This document shows positions 1 to 8,650 of a stretch of DNA of 64,000 nucleotides, piece after piece. The DNA comes from Burkholderia sp. D-99 (GTDB taxonomy: Bacteria > Pseudomonadota > Gammaproteobacteria > Burkholderiales > Burkholderiaceae), in NCBI RefSeq assembly GCF_011605345.1, contig NZ_JAAOXM010000002.1:1-64000 (forward strand). The letters are read 5' to 3'. Position 1 is the first letter of the stretch; the number at the start of each line of letters is the position of its first letter. Position numbers and translations under genes: made by a program. The notes under the pieces were generated by a model that was not told the origin of the DNA, searched no databases, and was given only the letters and a program-made list of their open reading frames with translations.

Positions 1-90
1 CTTCGTTCGCGCTTCGTTCCTGCTTCGTTCCCACTTCGTTCCCGCTTCGTTCCCGCTTCGTTCCCGCTTCGTTCCCGCTTCGTTCCCGCT
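1..90. repeat. 11-bp tandem repeat array at left edge
   Basis: About eight head-to-tail copies of an 11-mer close to GCTTCGTTCCC, cut by the window edge so its full length is unknown. The first copies are the most diverged and the rest are identical. It lies upstream of the MFS exporter gene that starts at 176, and no ORF in it looks real. Confidence 0.85.
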
Positions 91-175
91 CGCCGCTCCG
101 CTGCTTCGCCTCCGGCTCGTCGACACTTCACGTCCCGCTGAAACATCGCCTGCCGCCGCGCCCTACGATTGACGC

Positions 176-1624
176 ATGGATACGACCACCCCCTCCTCCG
201 CTTTCCCGCCTGCACTCGCCCGCGTCGTCGCGACCGTCAGCACCGGTTTCGTCGTCACGCAGCTCGACGTGACGATCGTCAACATCGCGCTCGCGCATCT
301 CGCCGGCGACCTGCACCTGCCGGTCGCCGGCCTGCAGTGGGTCGTCGATGCGTACACGCTCGCGTTCGCGGTACTGATGCTGTCGGGCGGCGCACTCGGC
401 GACCGCTTCGGCGCGCGCCGCCTGTACATCGCCGGCCTCGTGCTGTTCGCGCTTGCGTCGCTCGCGTGCGGCGCCGCGAGTGCGCCTGCGATGCTGATCG
501 CGGCGCGCGCGCTGCAAGGCGTCGGCGCCGCGGCGATGCTGCCCAATTCGCTTGCGCTGCTCAACGACGCGTGCCGGCACGACCCGCACCTGCGCGCGCG
601 CGCCGTCGGCTGGTGGACGGCGGCCGGCTCGATTTCGATCGCGGCCGGCCCCGTCGTCGGCGGTCTGCTGATCGCGGCGTGGGGCTGGCGCGGCATCTTC
701 CTCGTGAACCTGCCGCTGTGTGCGGCCGGCCTGGCGGCCGCCCTAGCGTGGGTACCTGCGCACCGCGTAGCGACGACGCCAGGCGCGCCATCCCGTTCCG
801 TCCGCGCACTCGACCTGCGCGGCCAGTTCATCGCGATTGCAATGCTGACCGCGTTGACCGGCGCCGTGATCGAATGGCGACCGCTCGGCTTCACGCATCC
901 GGTCGTCGCCGGCGGGTTCGCGCTGGCGGCGCTCGCCGCGCTCGCATTCGTCGCAGTGGAGGCGCGTACGGCCACGCCGATGCTGCCGCTGTCGCTGTTC
1001 CGACATCGCACGTTCAGCGCGGCCGTGCTGTTCGGGATCTGCGTGAACCTCACGTACTACGGCACCGTGTTCGTGCTCGCGCTGTACCTGCAGCGCGCAC
1101 GCGGCGAATCGGCGTTGCAGGCCGGCCTCGCGTTCCTGCCGCTGACGGGCGGCTTCCTGCTGTCGAACCTCGCGAGCGGCCGCGTCGTGGCGCGTCACGG
1201 CCCGCGTGCGCCGATGCTGGTGGGCGCGCTCGTCGCCGCGCTCGGCTACGGATCGCTGCATTTCATCGACGCGTCGACGCCGCTGGCAGTCCTGCTCGTG
1301 CCGTTCCTGCTGATTCCGACGGGCATGGGTTTCGCGGTGCCGGCGATGACGACCGCCGTGCTCGCGTCGGTCGCGCCCGAACGGGCCGGCATCGCGTCGG
1401 CCGTGCTGAATACCGCGCGGCAGGCCGGCGGTGCGATGGGGGTGGCCGCGTTCGGCGCGCTCGCCGGCGGCGGCGCCGCGGCGCAGGTCGTGAACGGGTT
1501 ACGGATCGAAACCGCCGTGTCGGTCGCGCTGCTGGTCACCGCCGCACTGCTCGCGACGCTGGTGCGGCCCGATGCGCATCGCGGTGCATCGCCCGTGCGT
1601 CAGGCCGTGCCGGCGGCCGATTGA
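176..1624 (+). CDS. MFS multidrug exporter, EmrB/QacA (DHA2) type
   Basis: A 482-residue inner-membrane protein, predicted to export drugs or other small molecules by proton antiport. The DHA2 signature QLDVTIVNIAL lies at residues 29-39, followed by LQWVVDAYTL at about 53-62 and motif A (GGALGDRFGARR) at 71-82. The remainder is a run of hydrophobic segments compatible with a 14-helix transporter, the usual size for the family. The ATG at 176 gives a short hydrophilic head before the first helix. It stands alone and converges with the gene ending at 1635. No regulator is adjacent, so the substrate cannot be inferred. Confidence 0.87.
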   Translation: MDTTTPSSAFPPALARVVATVSTGFVVTQLDVTIVNIALAHLAGDLHLPVAGLQWVVDAYTLAFAVLMLSGGALGDRFGARRLYIAGLVLFALASLACGAASAPAMLIAARALQGVGAAAMLPNSLALLNDACRHDPHLRARAVGWWTAAGSISIAAGPVVGGLLIAAWGWRGIFLVNLPLCAAGLAAALAWVPAHRVATTPGAPSRSVRALDLRGQFIAIAMLTALTGAVIEWRPLGFTHPVVAGGFALAALAALAFVAVEARTATPMLPLSLFRHRTFSAAVLFGICVNLTYYGTVFVLALYLQRARGESALQAGLAFLPLTGGFLLSNLASGRVVARHGPRAPMLVGALVAALGYGSLHFIDASTPLAVLLVPFLLIPTGMGFAVPAMTTAVLASVAPERAGIASAVLNTARQAGGAMGVAAFGALAGGGAAAQVVNGLRIETAVSVALLVTAALLATLVRPDAHRGASPVRQAVPAAD

Positions 1625-1634
1625 CCGCGTGCGG

Positions 1635-2570
1635 TCACGCGTCGCCGGGGTCGCGCTGGATCAGGTGACGCCACGGAAACACGTTGCCCTTGAAGTGACT
1701 CACGTAACCGCCGCTGCCGGCCTGGATCACCATCAACGACAGCCGCGGATGCAGGGCCTGCAGCGCTTCGAGCGCTTCCCGATCAAGGCAGGTGTTTCTC
1801 AGCGTCAGCGTGTGGAGCCGCTGGCCGGCGCGGCTCTTCAGCAAGCGCTCGTACGCCTCGAACGACGTCACGCTGCCGGCGTCGCGATCGCGTTTCCACG
1901 TCGAATGCAATGCGGTCGACTCGGAGAAATCGAGCCAGCCGAGCGACGACAGGTTGTCGCTGTCCGCCAGACGATCGATGAACTGCTGCGTATCGTCTCC
2001 GCCGCCGATGCGCAGCCGCCCGAGATGCGCAAGCGGCACGTCGAAGAAACGCGCATCGGGTGCATTCGGCACCGTCAGTTCGGCGAGAAACGGCGCCTTC
2101 GCGGCGAAGCGGGCAATCTCGCCGCCCTCCTGCATGATCAGGTCGCGGCGCACGATCATCGACTGGTTGTGATCGGCCGGCTCGGTCGGCCGCACATGGA
2201 GCGAGCGCAGCATCGGGAAGCGCGCATCCGAATCGAGCAGCGGACCGAAATCCCATTCAAGCGTGCCGTTCGCCCCTTCGTCGAGGCCGCTGAACGCGAG
2301 GTCGGTCACGAGATCCGCGACGTCCCGCGTTGCCAGACATTGCAGCGTCCAGTCGAACGGTTCCTCCCAGGCGCCGCCGAAATACCGCACGTGCAGCCCC
2401 GCCCGCATCGGCGCGACGGTGACATGGTTGAAATCGGTCTGCCACAGCGGTTCCGCAGGATCGGCATGGTCGTGCCCGTCCTCGGCGCCCTCGCGCTCGC
2501 AGTGGTCGTGGATGCGCCGCTGCAGGTCGAGCAGCAGCCGATAGCCGGCGGAATCCAGCGGGTGGGACAT
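1635..2570 (-). CDS. Leucine-rich-repeat-like hypothetical protein
   Basis: A 311-residue soluble protein without signal peptide or membrane segments. The middle and C-terminal parts contain irregular leucine-rich strand/turn units (for example LAELTVPNAP, LGRLRIGGG, LSSLGWLDFS, LHTLTLRNTCL) that look like a short LRR solenoid. The last turn is LSLMVIQ near the C-terminus. LRR folds usually mediate protein binding; no catalytic motif is visible. It converges with the MFS gene, leaving only 10 nt between stops, and lies downstream of the HxlR gene on the same strand. Function is unknown. Confidence 0.7.
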   Translation of the reverse strand: MSHPLDSAGYRLLLDLQRRIHDHCEREGAEDGHDHADPAEPLWQTDFNHVTVAPMRAGLHVRYFGGAWEEPFDWTLQCLATRDVADLVTDLAFSGLDEGANGTLEWDFGPLLDSDARFPMLRSLHVRPTEPADHNQSMIVRRDLIMQEGGEIARFAAKAPFLAELTVPNAPDARFFDVPLAHLGRLRIGGGDDTQQFIDRLADSDNLSSLGWLDFSESTALHSTWKRDRDAGSVTSFEAYERLLKSRAGQRLHTLTLRNTCLDREALEALQALHPRLSLMVIQAGSGGYVSHFKGNVFPWRHLIQRDPGDA

Positions 2571-2638
2571 GACGATGCGGCTCCGGTCAACGACGATCGC
2601 GACAGTCTATCCGAGCGTGCAGCCGTCGCGCACGACGC

Positions 2639-3109
2639 TCATCGCCGCGGTGCGCCGGCTTCGTCGCCGACCTTCCTCACGACCGTCTCGCCCGCCTTCA
2701 CCGGCCGGCCGTCGTCGTGCCGCAGTGCGAGCTTGCGGATCGCGCGCCCCGTCTGGCGATCGACCAGCACCGAATGCGGCTCGCCTCGCGCGAACAGGTT
2801 CGCCTCGCCCCACTGCCGCAGCATCACGATCACCGGAAACAGCCCCTCGCCCTTTTTGGTCAGCGCGTACTCCTGATACGCGCTGCCGTCCGACGCCGGC
2901 ACGACGTCGAACACGCCCGCGTCCACCAGCATCCTGAGCCGGTCGGACAGGATGTTGCTCGCGACGCCGAGGCTTGCCCGGAAATCGCCGAACCGGCGCA
3001 CCCCGTCGAACGCATCGCGCACGATCAGCAATGCCCAGCGATCGCCGACGATATCGGTCGCCCGCGCCACCGGGCACGGCGAATCCGCAAGACTTTTCTG
3101 CCTGGCCAT
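2639..3109 (-). CDS. HxlR-family transcriptional regulator
   Basis: A 156-residue winged-helix regulator. The HxlR signature is present: CPVARATDIVGDRWALLIV with Cys12 near the N-terminus, then FGDFRASLGVASNILSDRL as the recognition region and a wing ending in YALTKKGEGL. The ATG at 3109 was chosen because a GGAGAGGG ribosome-binding sequence precedes it; the frame could extend to 3241 but that extension has no family similarity. It is divergent from the MFS exporter at 3263, a classic arrangement for a local regulator sensing an electrophile or drug through its cysteine. That ligand is inference. Confidence 0.88.
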   Translation of the reverse strand: MARQKSLADSPCPVARATDIVGDRWALLIVRDAFDGVRRFGDFRASLGVASNILSDRLRMLVDAGVFDVVPASDGSAYQEYALTKKGEGLFPVIVMLRQWGEANLFARGEPHSVLVDRQTGRAIRKLALRHDDGRPVKAGETVVRKVGDEAGAPRR

Positions 3110-3190
3110 GTCCCTCTCCACAATCGCGCCGGCCGCCTTCGCGGCAACACCGGCCATCCGTGCACGGACATCTCGCCCGCCGCACAACAG

Positions 3191-3242
3191 GTTGCATTTT
3201 AAAACTACTTTTCCTACACTCACACCAGTTTCAATTTGCAAC
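3191..3242. promoter_or_regulatory. Divergent promoter region with inverted-repeat operator candidate
   Basis: Two 16-bp arms face each other: GTTGCATTTTAAAACT at 3191-3206 and AGTTTCAATTTGCAAC at 3227-3242, 13 of 16 positions pairing. They sit in the AT-rich gap between the HxlR gene and the divergent MFS gene, where autoregulation would place HxlR dimers. The function is inferred from position and symmetry only. Confidence 0.5.
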
Positions 3243-3262
3243 TACTTTGCACGAGGAAACCC

Positions 3263-4498
3263 ATGGAGTCTTCCTGTCATTCCGGCACCGTTGCATCGAA
3301 CGCCTCTGCGCATGCCGCGCATCCGGCCGCTGTCGGCAACCTGTCCACGGCGCGCGTCGCGTTGCTGGCCGTCTGCAGTGCGGCCAGCGTCGCGAACGTC
3401 TACTACGCGCAGCCGCTGCTCGATTCGATCGCGCGGGATTTCGGCGTATCGCAGGCGGCCGTCGGCGGCGTCATCACCGCGACGCAGCTCGGCTGTGCGC
3501 TCGCGCTGCTGTTCGTCGTGCCACTCGGCGATCTGGTGAACCGCAAGCGCCTGATCACCGTGCAGCTTCTGCTGCTGACGGCGGCCTGCATCGGCGTCGC
3601 CGCATCGTCGACGCGCATCGCGCTGCTGGCAGGAATGGTCGCGGTCGGGCTGCTCGGCACCGCGATGACGCAAGGGCTGATCGCGTGCTCGGCCGCGCTC
3701 GCGGGCGCCGGCGAACGCGGGCGCGTGGTGGGGGCCGCGCAAGGCGGGGTCGTGGTCGGGTTGCTGGCCGCGCGTTCGCTGGCCGGCGTCATCACCGACA
3801 TCGCGGGCTGGCGAGCCGTCTATCTGGTATCCGGCGCGCTCGCGATCGCCATGCTCGTCGTGCTGTTGCGACTGTTGCCGGACGAAAGCGGGCCGCGCGA
3901 GCGCATCGGCTACGCGGCGCTGCTGCGATCGATGGTGTCGCTGCTGCGCGATGAACGCGTGCTGCGCGTGCGCGGTGCGATCGCGCTGCTGATGTTCGCG
4001 GCATTCAGCATCTTCTGGAGCGCGCTGGTGCTGCCGCTGAGCGCACCGCCGCATGCGATGTCGCATACGCAGATCGGCGCATTCGGCCTCGTCGGCGCAC
4101 TGGGCGCGGCGGCCGCCGCCCGCGCGGGCCGGCTCGCGGATCGCGAGCGCGGCGAAGCGACGACCGGCGTCGCGCTCGCGCTGCTCGCGTGCTCGTGGTT
4201 GCCGCTCGCGTTCGGCGCTACGTCGATTGCGTGGCTGATCGTCGGCATCGTGCTGCTCGATATCGGCGGGCAAGCCGTCCACGTCGTCAACCAGAGCATG
4301 ATTCTCGGCGCGCGGCCCGACGCGCATGCGCGCCTCGTCGGCTGCTACATGCTGTTCTATTCGGCCGGCAGCGGGCTCGGCGCGATTGCATCGACGATGA
4401 TGTATGCGCGCGCCGGATGGACGGGCGTCTGCATGCTCGGCGCGGTCGTGAGCGTGGCGGCGCTCGGTGTCTGGGCCGCGACGCTCAGACGCGCATGA
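3263..4498 (+). CDS. MFS exporter, 12-TM sugar/drug efflux type
   Basis: A 411-residue major facilitator with the start-of-domain motif NVYYAQPLLDSIA, which is typical of the YgaY/YttB-like 12-helix exporters. It is followed by a loop 2-3 motif (PLGDLVNRKRL) and two six-helix halves separated by a charged central loop. The ATG at 3263 follows GAGGAAA and gives the usual short hydrophilic N-terminus. It is divergently paired with the HxlR regulator, so it is probably the regulated target and induced by the compound it exports. The substrate is unknown. Confidence 0.85.
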   Translation: MESSCHSGTVASNASAHAAHPAAVGNLSTARVALLAVCSAASVANVYYAQPLLDSIARDFGVSQAAVGGVITATQLGCALALLFVVPLGDLVNRKRLITVQLLLLTAACIGVAASSTRIALLAGMVAVGLLGTAMTQGLIACSAALAGAGERGRVVGAAQGGVVVGLLAARSLAGVITDIAGWRAVYLVSGALAIAMLVVLLRLLPDESGPRERIGYAALLRSMVSLLRDERVLRVRGAIALLMFAAFSIFWSALVLPLSAPPHAMSHTQIGAFGLVGALGAAAAARAGRLADRERGEATTGVALALLACSWLPLAFGATSIAWLIVGIVLLDIGGQAVHVVNQSMILGARPDAHARLVGCYMLFYSAGSGLGAIASTMMYARAGWTGVCMLGAVVSVAALGVWAATLRRA

Positions 4499-4585
4499 TG
4501 CGTGCCGGTGCCGCGCGTCGCATGGAGAAGGCCGGCTTGCCCTCAGCGGGCGGCCGGCGCGCGAACCGGCCGCGCATGCGCGCCG

Positions 4586-4800
4586 GTTCGGCTTCGGCTT
4601 CGGCTTCGGCTTCGGCTTCGGCTTCGGCTTCGGCTTCGGCTTCGGCTTCGGCTTCGGCTTCGGCTTCGGCTTCGGCTTCGGCTTCGGCTTCGGCTTCGGC
4701 TTCAGCTTCGGCTTCAGCTTCGGCTTCAGCTTCAGCTTCAGCTTCCGGTTCAGCTGCAGGTTCGGCTGCCGGTTCGGCTTCCAGTTCAGCTCCCGGTTCG
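4586..4800. repeat. Hexanucleotide (TTCGGC)n tandem repeat
   Basis: A perfect TTCGGC array of about 19 units occupies 4586-4700. It then degenerates into TTCAGC/TTCGGC mixtures and variant units to about 4800. It lies between the stop of the MFS gene at 4498 and the stop of bceK at 4827, so it is 3' to both genes. All six frames are open because the unit is a multiple of three. The resulting Glu-Ala, Ser-Ala or Phe-Gly repeat proteins are not convincing genes. No terminator was seen in this gap. Confidence 0.9.
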
Positions 4801-4826
4801 GCGCGCAGGTTGCGCGCCACAGGCGC

Positions 4827-5993
4827 TCAGCCTGCCGCCTCGATCGCCTCTTCGTACACGCCGGCCACGCGCCGCGCGATCACCGCGTTGTCGAAATGAT
4901 CGCGCGCATAGCGCTTGCACGCGGCCTCGTCGGGCAGCGTGATCGCACCCGACAGCGCGGCTCCGAGCCCTTCCGCGATCGCGTCCGCGCCCGTGGACGG
5001 CAGCACGAGATCGTCGGACAGCCCGGCCACCGCTTCCGGCAGCCCGCCGACCGGCGTGACCAGCACGGGCGTGCCCGACGCGAGCGATTCGACGGTGATC
5101 AGCCCGAAGCCTTCGAGTGCGACCGTCGGCACGACGCTGACCGTCGCCGCGCGGTACAGCGCCGCGAGATGGTTGTCGGGCACGAAGCCGAGCAGCTTCA
5201 CGTTGTCCTGCAGTCCCGCCGCATCGATGCGCTGCTGCAGTTCCTCGCCAATCTTGCCCTTGCCGGCGATCAGCAGCAGCACGTCCGGGTGACGGTGCTT
5301 GAGGAGGCCGATCGCGTCGATCAGGTCCTCGAGCCCCATGCGCCGCACGAGCCGGCGCACGGCCAGCACGATCGGCCGGTCCTGCGGCAGTTGCAGCTTG
5401 TGCCGCGCCTCGCCGGGCGTGAGCGGCGTGTCGAACTGCGCGGTATCGACGCAACCGGGAATCACGCGCACGCGCGACGGATCGATGCCGTAGCGGTTCG
5501 TCAGGATCTGGCCGAACGCCTGCGACAGCACGATCAGCCGCGACGAGCGCGTATAGACGGTCTGTTCGAGATAGCGCTTCGCGCGCTGGCCGAGCGACGC
5601 GGCACCCTCGACCTGGCTTTCGTCGGCCCACGGCCCCTGGAAGTGCGACACCTGCGGAATCCCGCGCGTGACGTCGAGGCCCGGAAACGTGTACAGCGCG
5701 AAGTGCGACGAGATCACGTCCGGCCGCTCGCTGCGGATCTCCTCGCGCAACGCGCGCCGCGCGGCGAGCATCCGCCGTGCGAGCGGCTCCGATGCCGGGC
5801 CGAAGCCCTGGATCGCACCGCCCGTGTCGTCGGCGACCTTCGGCGAGCCGGCGACGAGCCCGCGCACCTCGACGCCCGCGCCCGGCAGCGCGCCGACGAG
5901 CGAGTAGTACATCCGGTCAAGGCCGCCCGCACGTTCGGGGAACCAGTGCATGCCGATCTGCAACGATTTGATCGGCCGGGAAGAGTGGGACAT
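4827..5993 (-). CDS. bceK: Cepacian biosynthesis glycosyltransferase BceK
   Basis: A 388-residue GT4-family (group 1) glycosyltransferase with a GT-B fold, predicted to transfer a sugar from a nucleotide donor to the lipid-linked cepacian repeat unit at the inner face of the membrane. The C-terminal nucleotide-sugar domain contains VRRLVRRMGLEDLI (about 212-225) and the E-x7-E motif EGFGLITVE (about 304-312). The ATG at 5993 overlaps the bceJ stop by one base (TAATG), so translation is coupled. A longer frame exists upstream but lies inside bceJ. It is the last gene of the leftward bce operon. The name follows cluster order; the donor and linkage were not deduced. Confidence 0.88.
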   Translation of the reverse strand: MSHSSRPIKSLQIGMHWFPERAGGLDRMYYSLVGALPGAGVEVRGLVAGSPKVADDTGGAIQGFGPASEPLARRMLAARRALREEIRSERPDVISSHFALYTFPGLDVTRGIPQVSHFQGPWADESQVEGAASLGQRAKRYLEQTVYTRSSRLIVLSQAFGQILTNRYGIDPSRVRVIPGCVDTAQFDTPLTPGEARHKLQLPQDRPIVLAVRRLVRRMGLEDLIDAIGLLKHRHPDVLLLIAGKGKIGEELQQRIDAAGLQDNVKLLGFVPDNHLAALYRAATVSVVPTVALEGFGLITVESLASGTPVLVTPVGGLPEAVAGLSDDLVLPSTGADAIAEGLGAALSGAITLPDEAACKRYARDHFDNAVIARRVAGVYEEAIEAAG

Positions 5994-7177
5994 TACGATT
6001 GCTCCTGCGTCACTGCATGCTCGACCCGCTCGAAGGCGGACGGCTGCGTGGGTTGGCCGATGCGCCGGTAAAGCGCCACATACTGGGCGCCCATATGCGC
6101 CCAGCCGAAACGGGTCATCAGTTCGCGGGCCGCGTCGCCCATCGCGCGACAGGTGTCGCGCGATGCCGCGAGCGAGCCGATCGCCTGCGCGAGCGCGGCC
6201 GGATCGTCCGGGTCCTCCAGCACGATCCCGCATTCGCGCGTGATGATTTCCGCACCGCCCGCCGTGCGCGCCGTGACGACCGGCAGCCCGGCCGCCATCG
6301 CCTCGAGCAGCGACAGGCTCATCGCTTCGTAGCGCGACGGGAACACGTAGGCGTCGACCGAGCGCATCAGCGTCGGCATGTTTTTCACGAGGCCGAGGAA
6401 ATGCACGCGCGAATCGATGCCGAGCGCACGCGCTTCTTCCGGATACGGGCTGCCGGGCAGATACCCGGCCACCGCAAGGTGCACGTTCGCCGGCAGCTTC
6501 GTCAGCGCCTTCAGCACGGTGCCGAGGTTCTTGCGCGGCGTGCGCAAGTCGCCGACGAACAGCAGCAGGAACGCGTCGTCCGGCAGCTTGAACGCCGCGC
6601 GGTCAGCCTGCGCGCCCGCGAACGCGCTGCCGTCGACGCCGTTGTAGATCACGCTGATCTTGCGGCTGTCGATGCCGAGCCCGGCGATCTCGTCGGCGAC
6701 CTTCTGCGACACGGCCGTGATCGCGCTCGAGCGCTTGTACGCCCAGCGTTCGAGCGTGGCATTCACACGCGTATAGACGTACTGGTAAGCCGACCATAGC
6801 CCCTTCGTCGGCCCGAACGGATAGTACGGACTCTTGAACCAGCCGCCGTGCACGAAATGCGCGGTGTTCACGTCGGCCTTGATCCACGAGATGAAGCCGT
6901 TCACGTGCAGCACGTCGTATTCGCCGCGGTGCGCGCGCAGCCAGGCCGCGCTCTTCAGCGCGAACACCTGCTGCTTGACGAGATTCGACGGCCAGAAGCC
7001 GCCGACCTTCACGGGCACCCAGCGCACGCGCGGGTCGGCCAGCAGTTCGGGCGCGACGTGCGACGCGACCAGCGTGACCTCGTAGTGCTCGGCCAGCGCC
7101 GCGCGCGCGATTTCGTAATTGACGCGGCCCTGCCCGTCGTTATGTCGCACAACGTGCGTGACGATCGCGATTCTCAA
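5993..7177 (-). CDS. bceJ: Cepacian biosynthesis glycosyltransferase BceJ
   Basis: A 394-residue GT4-family enzyme. The domain begins at once with RIAIVTHVVRHNDGQG, an N-terminal Rossmann strand and glycine loop. The donor-site segments are VGDLRTPRKNLGTVL (about 208-222) and SRYEAMSLSLLEAMAAG (about 291-307). The start is unusual: a TTG at 7177 overlaps the bceI stop as TTGA, and GGGGAGG precedes it by six bases. No ATG or GTG lies nearby, and the upstream open frame runs inside bceI. It should add an internal or side-chain sugar to the cepacian unit. Confidence 0.87.
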   Translation of the reverse strand: MRIAIVTHVVRHNDGQGRVNYEIARAALAEHYEVTLVASHVAPELLADPRVRWVPVKVGGFWPSNLVKQQVFALKSAAWLRAHRGEYDVLHVNGFISWIKADVNTAHFVHGGWFKSPYYPFGPTKGLWSAYQYVYTRVNATLERWAYKRSSAITAVSQKVADEIAGLGIDSRKISVIYNGVDGSAFAGAQADRAAFKLPDDAFLLLFVGDLRTPRKNLGTVLKALTKLPANVHLAVAGYLPGSPYPEEARALGIDSRVHFLGLVKNMPTLMRSVDAYVFPSRYEAMSLSLLEAMAAGLPVVTARTAGGAEIITRECGIVLEDPDDPAALAQAIGSLAASRDTCRAMGDAARELMTRFGWAHMGAQYVALYRRIGQPTQPSAFERVEHAVTQEQS

Positions 7178-8640
7178 TGGTCGCCTCCCCGTGAACGCGC
7201 GGCGGCCAGCAGGCGTTGTGCCTTTTGCCAGTGCGCCGCGGCTAGTATCGAAAAAATGGCTGTGAACATCAGCAGGCCGCCCGTGCCGATCAGCGAGTTC
7301 GTGAACACGAGCATCGCGAAGGTCGACAGGCACAGGCTCAGGCACGCGCCGACGAACTTGTCCTTGCGCAGCTTGAACGCGGCGCGCAGCGTGCGGCCGA
7401 ACAGCATCACGACGCCGGAGAGGTACAGCAGCGTGCCGGGCCAGCCGAGCACGAACGGCACGTTCATCACGCCGCTGTCGAAGCTGCCGTACTTGCCGAG
7501 TTCGCCGCTGTCGCTCGACAGCTTCGTGGACGCGCCGGTCGCGCCCATCCCTTCGCCGGCGACGTCGGTGAACGCCGTCTGCGCGAAGGTGGCGTAGAAC
7601 TTGTTGCGGTCGTCGTAGCTGCGGTCGTCCTTCAGGTTCGTGATCGACTGCAGACGCGCGCCGAGACGATCGGCCACCGGCCCGACGGTCAGGAGCGGCA
7701 CGCACAGCCCGACCAGCACGACGCCGCTGATCAGGATCCGCATCCGCACGCGGTTGTTCGACTGCGCGAGCTGGATCGCGAGCGCGATCACCCAGCCGCC
7801 CCACGTCGAGCGCACGAGACACAGCGCGAACGACACGAAGCCGGCCGCCCCCGCGAACCAGCGGATCTTCTGCGGCGCGGCGAACACGAACACCAGCGCG
7901 CCCATGATCGCGAACGCGAACGGCCCGGACGAGTTCATCGTGCTGAACACGCGCACGCCGTACGGTACCGGCTCGCCCTGCGAACCCATGTCGGAGCCGA
8001 TCATCCACAGCACGTCCCACTGCGGCATCACGAAATACTGCACGACGCCGTACAGGCCCATCACGAGCATGCCCCACATGAACGTGGACAGCAGCACGTC
8101 GCGGTACTCGGGATAGTCGCGCGCGTTGACCATGATGTGGAAACCGATCAGCACCGGATACACCCAGTTCGCCAGGTCATAGGTCGCGGCCATCACGCCG
8201 CTCGACACGATCCCGACGAGGTACGCGTACGTAAGCCCGAACAGCATCAGCAGGATGGGGATCCCGCGTCGCTGCGCGAGCACGCGGTAATGCCGGATCA
8301 AGCCCAGGCCGGCGATCATCGTCACCGCGAGCGGCGCGACCTGGATCAGGCTCGTCGGCGTGAACGCGCCCTTCGACCAGTCGGCGAGACGCCGCACCTC
8401 CGGGCTCAGGAACCACACCCACCACATGAAGCCGACGTAGCGCGCCGGACTCTTGAAATACAGCCAGATGCCGACCGCAATGGCCAGCACCGGAAACGCG
8501 AGCGTCAGCACCTTGCCCTGGTGAATGGCGATCAGCGCGGCGGTGAACGTCCACAGCCCGGCCTGCCCGACCCAGTGCTTCGGCTCGGGAAGCCAGCTGC
8601 GGTTGCGCGACGGTGCGCGTTCGGCGGCAATCGTACTCAT
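7174..8640 (-). CDS. bceI: Cepacian repeat-unit polymerase BceI (Wzy-like)
   Basis: A 488-residue polytopic inner-membrane protein with about ten or more hydrophobic segments. Its composition is that of O-antigen ligase/polymerase (Wzy) proteins, with a large periplasmic loop in the C-terminal half rich in charged residues (around LKDDRSYDDRNKFYATFAQ). In the Wzy pathway such a protein joins lipid-linked repeat units in the periplasm. It starts with ATG at 8640 just after the bceH stop and overlaps bceJ by four bases. The assignment rests on topology and cluster position because Wzy proteins are poorly conserved in sequence. Confidence 0.83.
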   Translation of the reverse strand: MSTIAAERAPSRNRSWLPEPKHWVGQAGLWTFTAALIAIHQGKVLTLAFPVLAIAVGIWLYFKSPARYVGFMWWVWFLSPEVRRLADWSKGAFTPTSLIQVAPLAVTMIAGLGLIRHYRVLAQRRGIPILLMLFGLTYAYLVGIVSSGVMAATYDLANWVYPVLIGFHIMVNARDYPEYRDVLLSTFMWGMLVMGLYGVVQYFVMPQWDVLWMIGSDMGSQGEPVPYGVRVFSTMNSSGPFAFAIMGALVFVFAAPQKIRWFAGAAGFVSFALCLVRSTWGGWVIALAIQLAQSNNRVRMRILISGVVLVGLCVPLLTVGPVADRLGARLQSITNLKDDRSYDDRNKFYATFAQTAFTDVAGEGMGATGASTKLSSDSGELGKYGSFDSGVMNVPFVLGWPGTLLYLSGVVMLFGRTLRAAFKLRKDKFVGACLSLCLSTFAMLVFTNSLIGTGGLLMFTAIFSILAAAHWQKAQRLLAAARSRGGDH

Positions 8641-8650
8641 CGATCCGCTC

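Noticed and set aside
4485..4820. Open frame coding a Glu-Ala repeat protein across the hexamer array
   Set aside because: The frame is open only because the unit is a multiple of three; there is no ribosome-binding site and all six frames give repeats.
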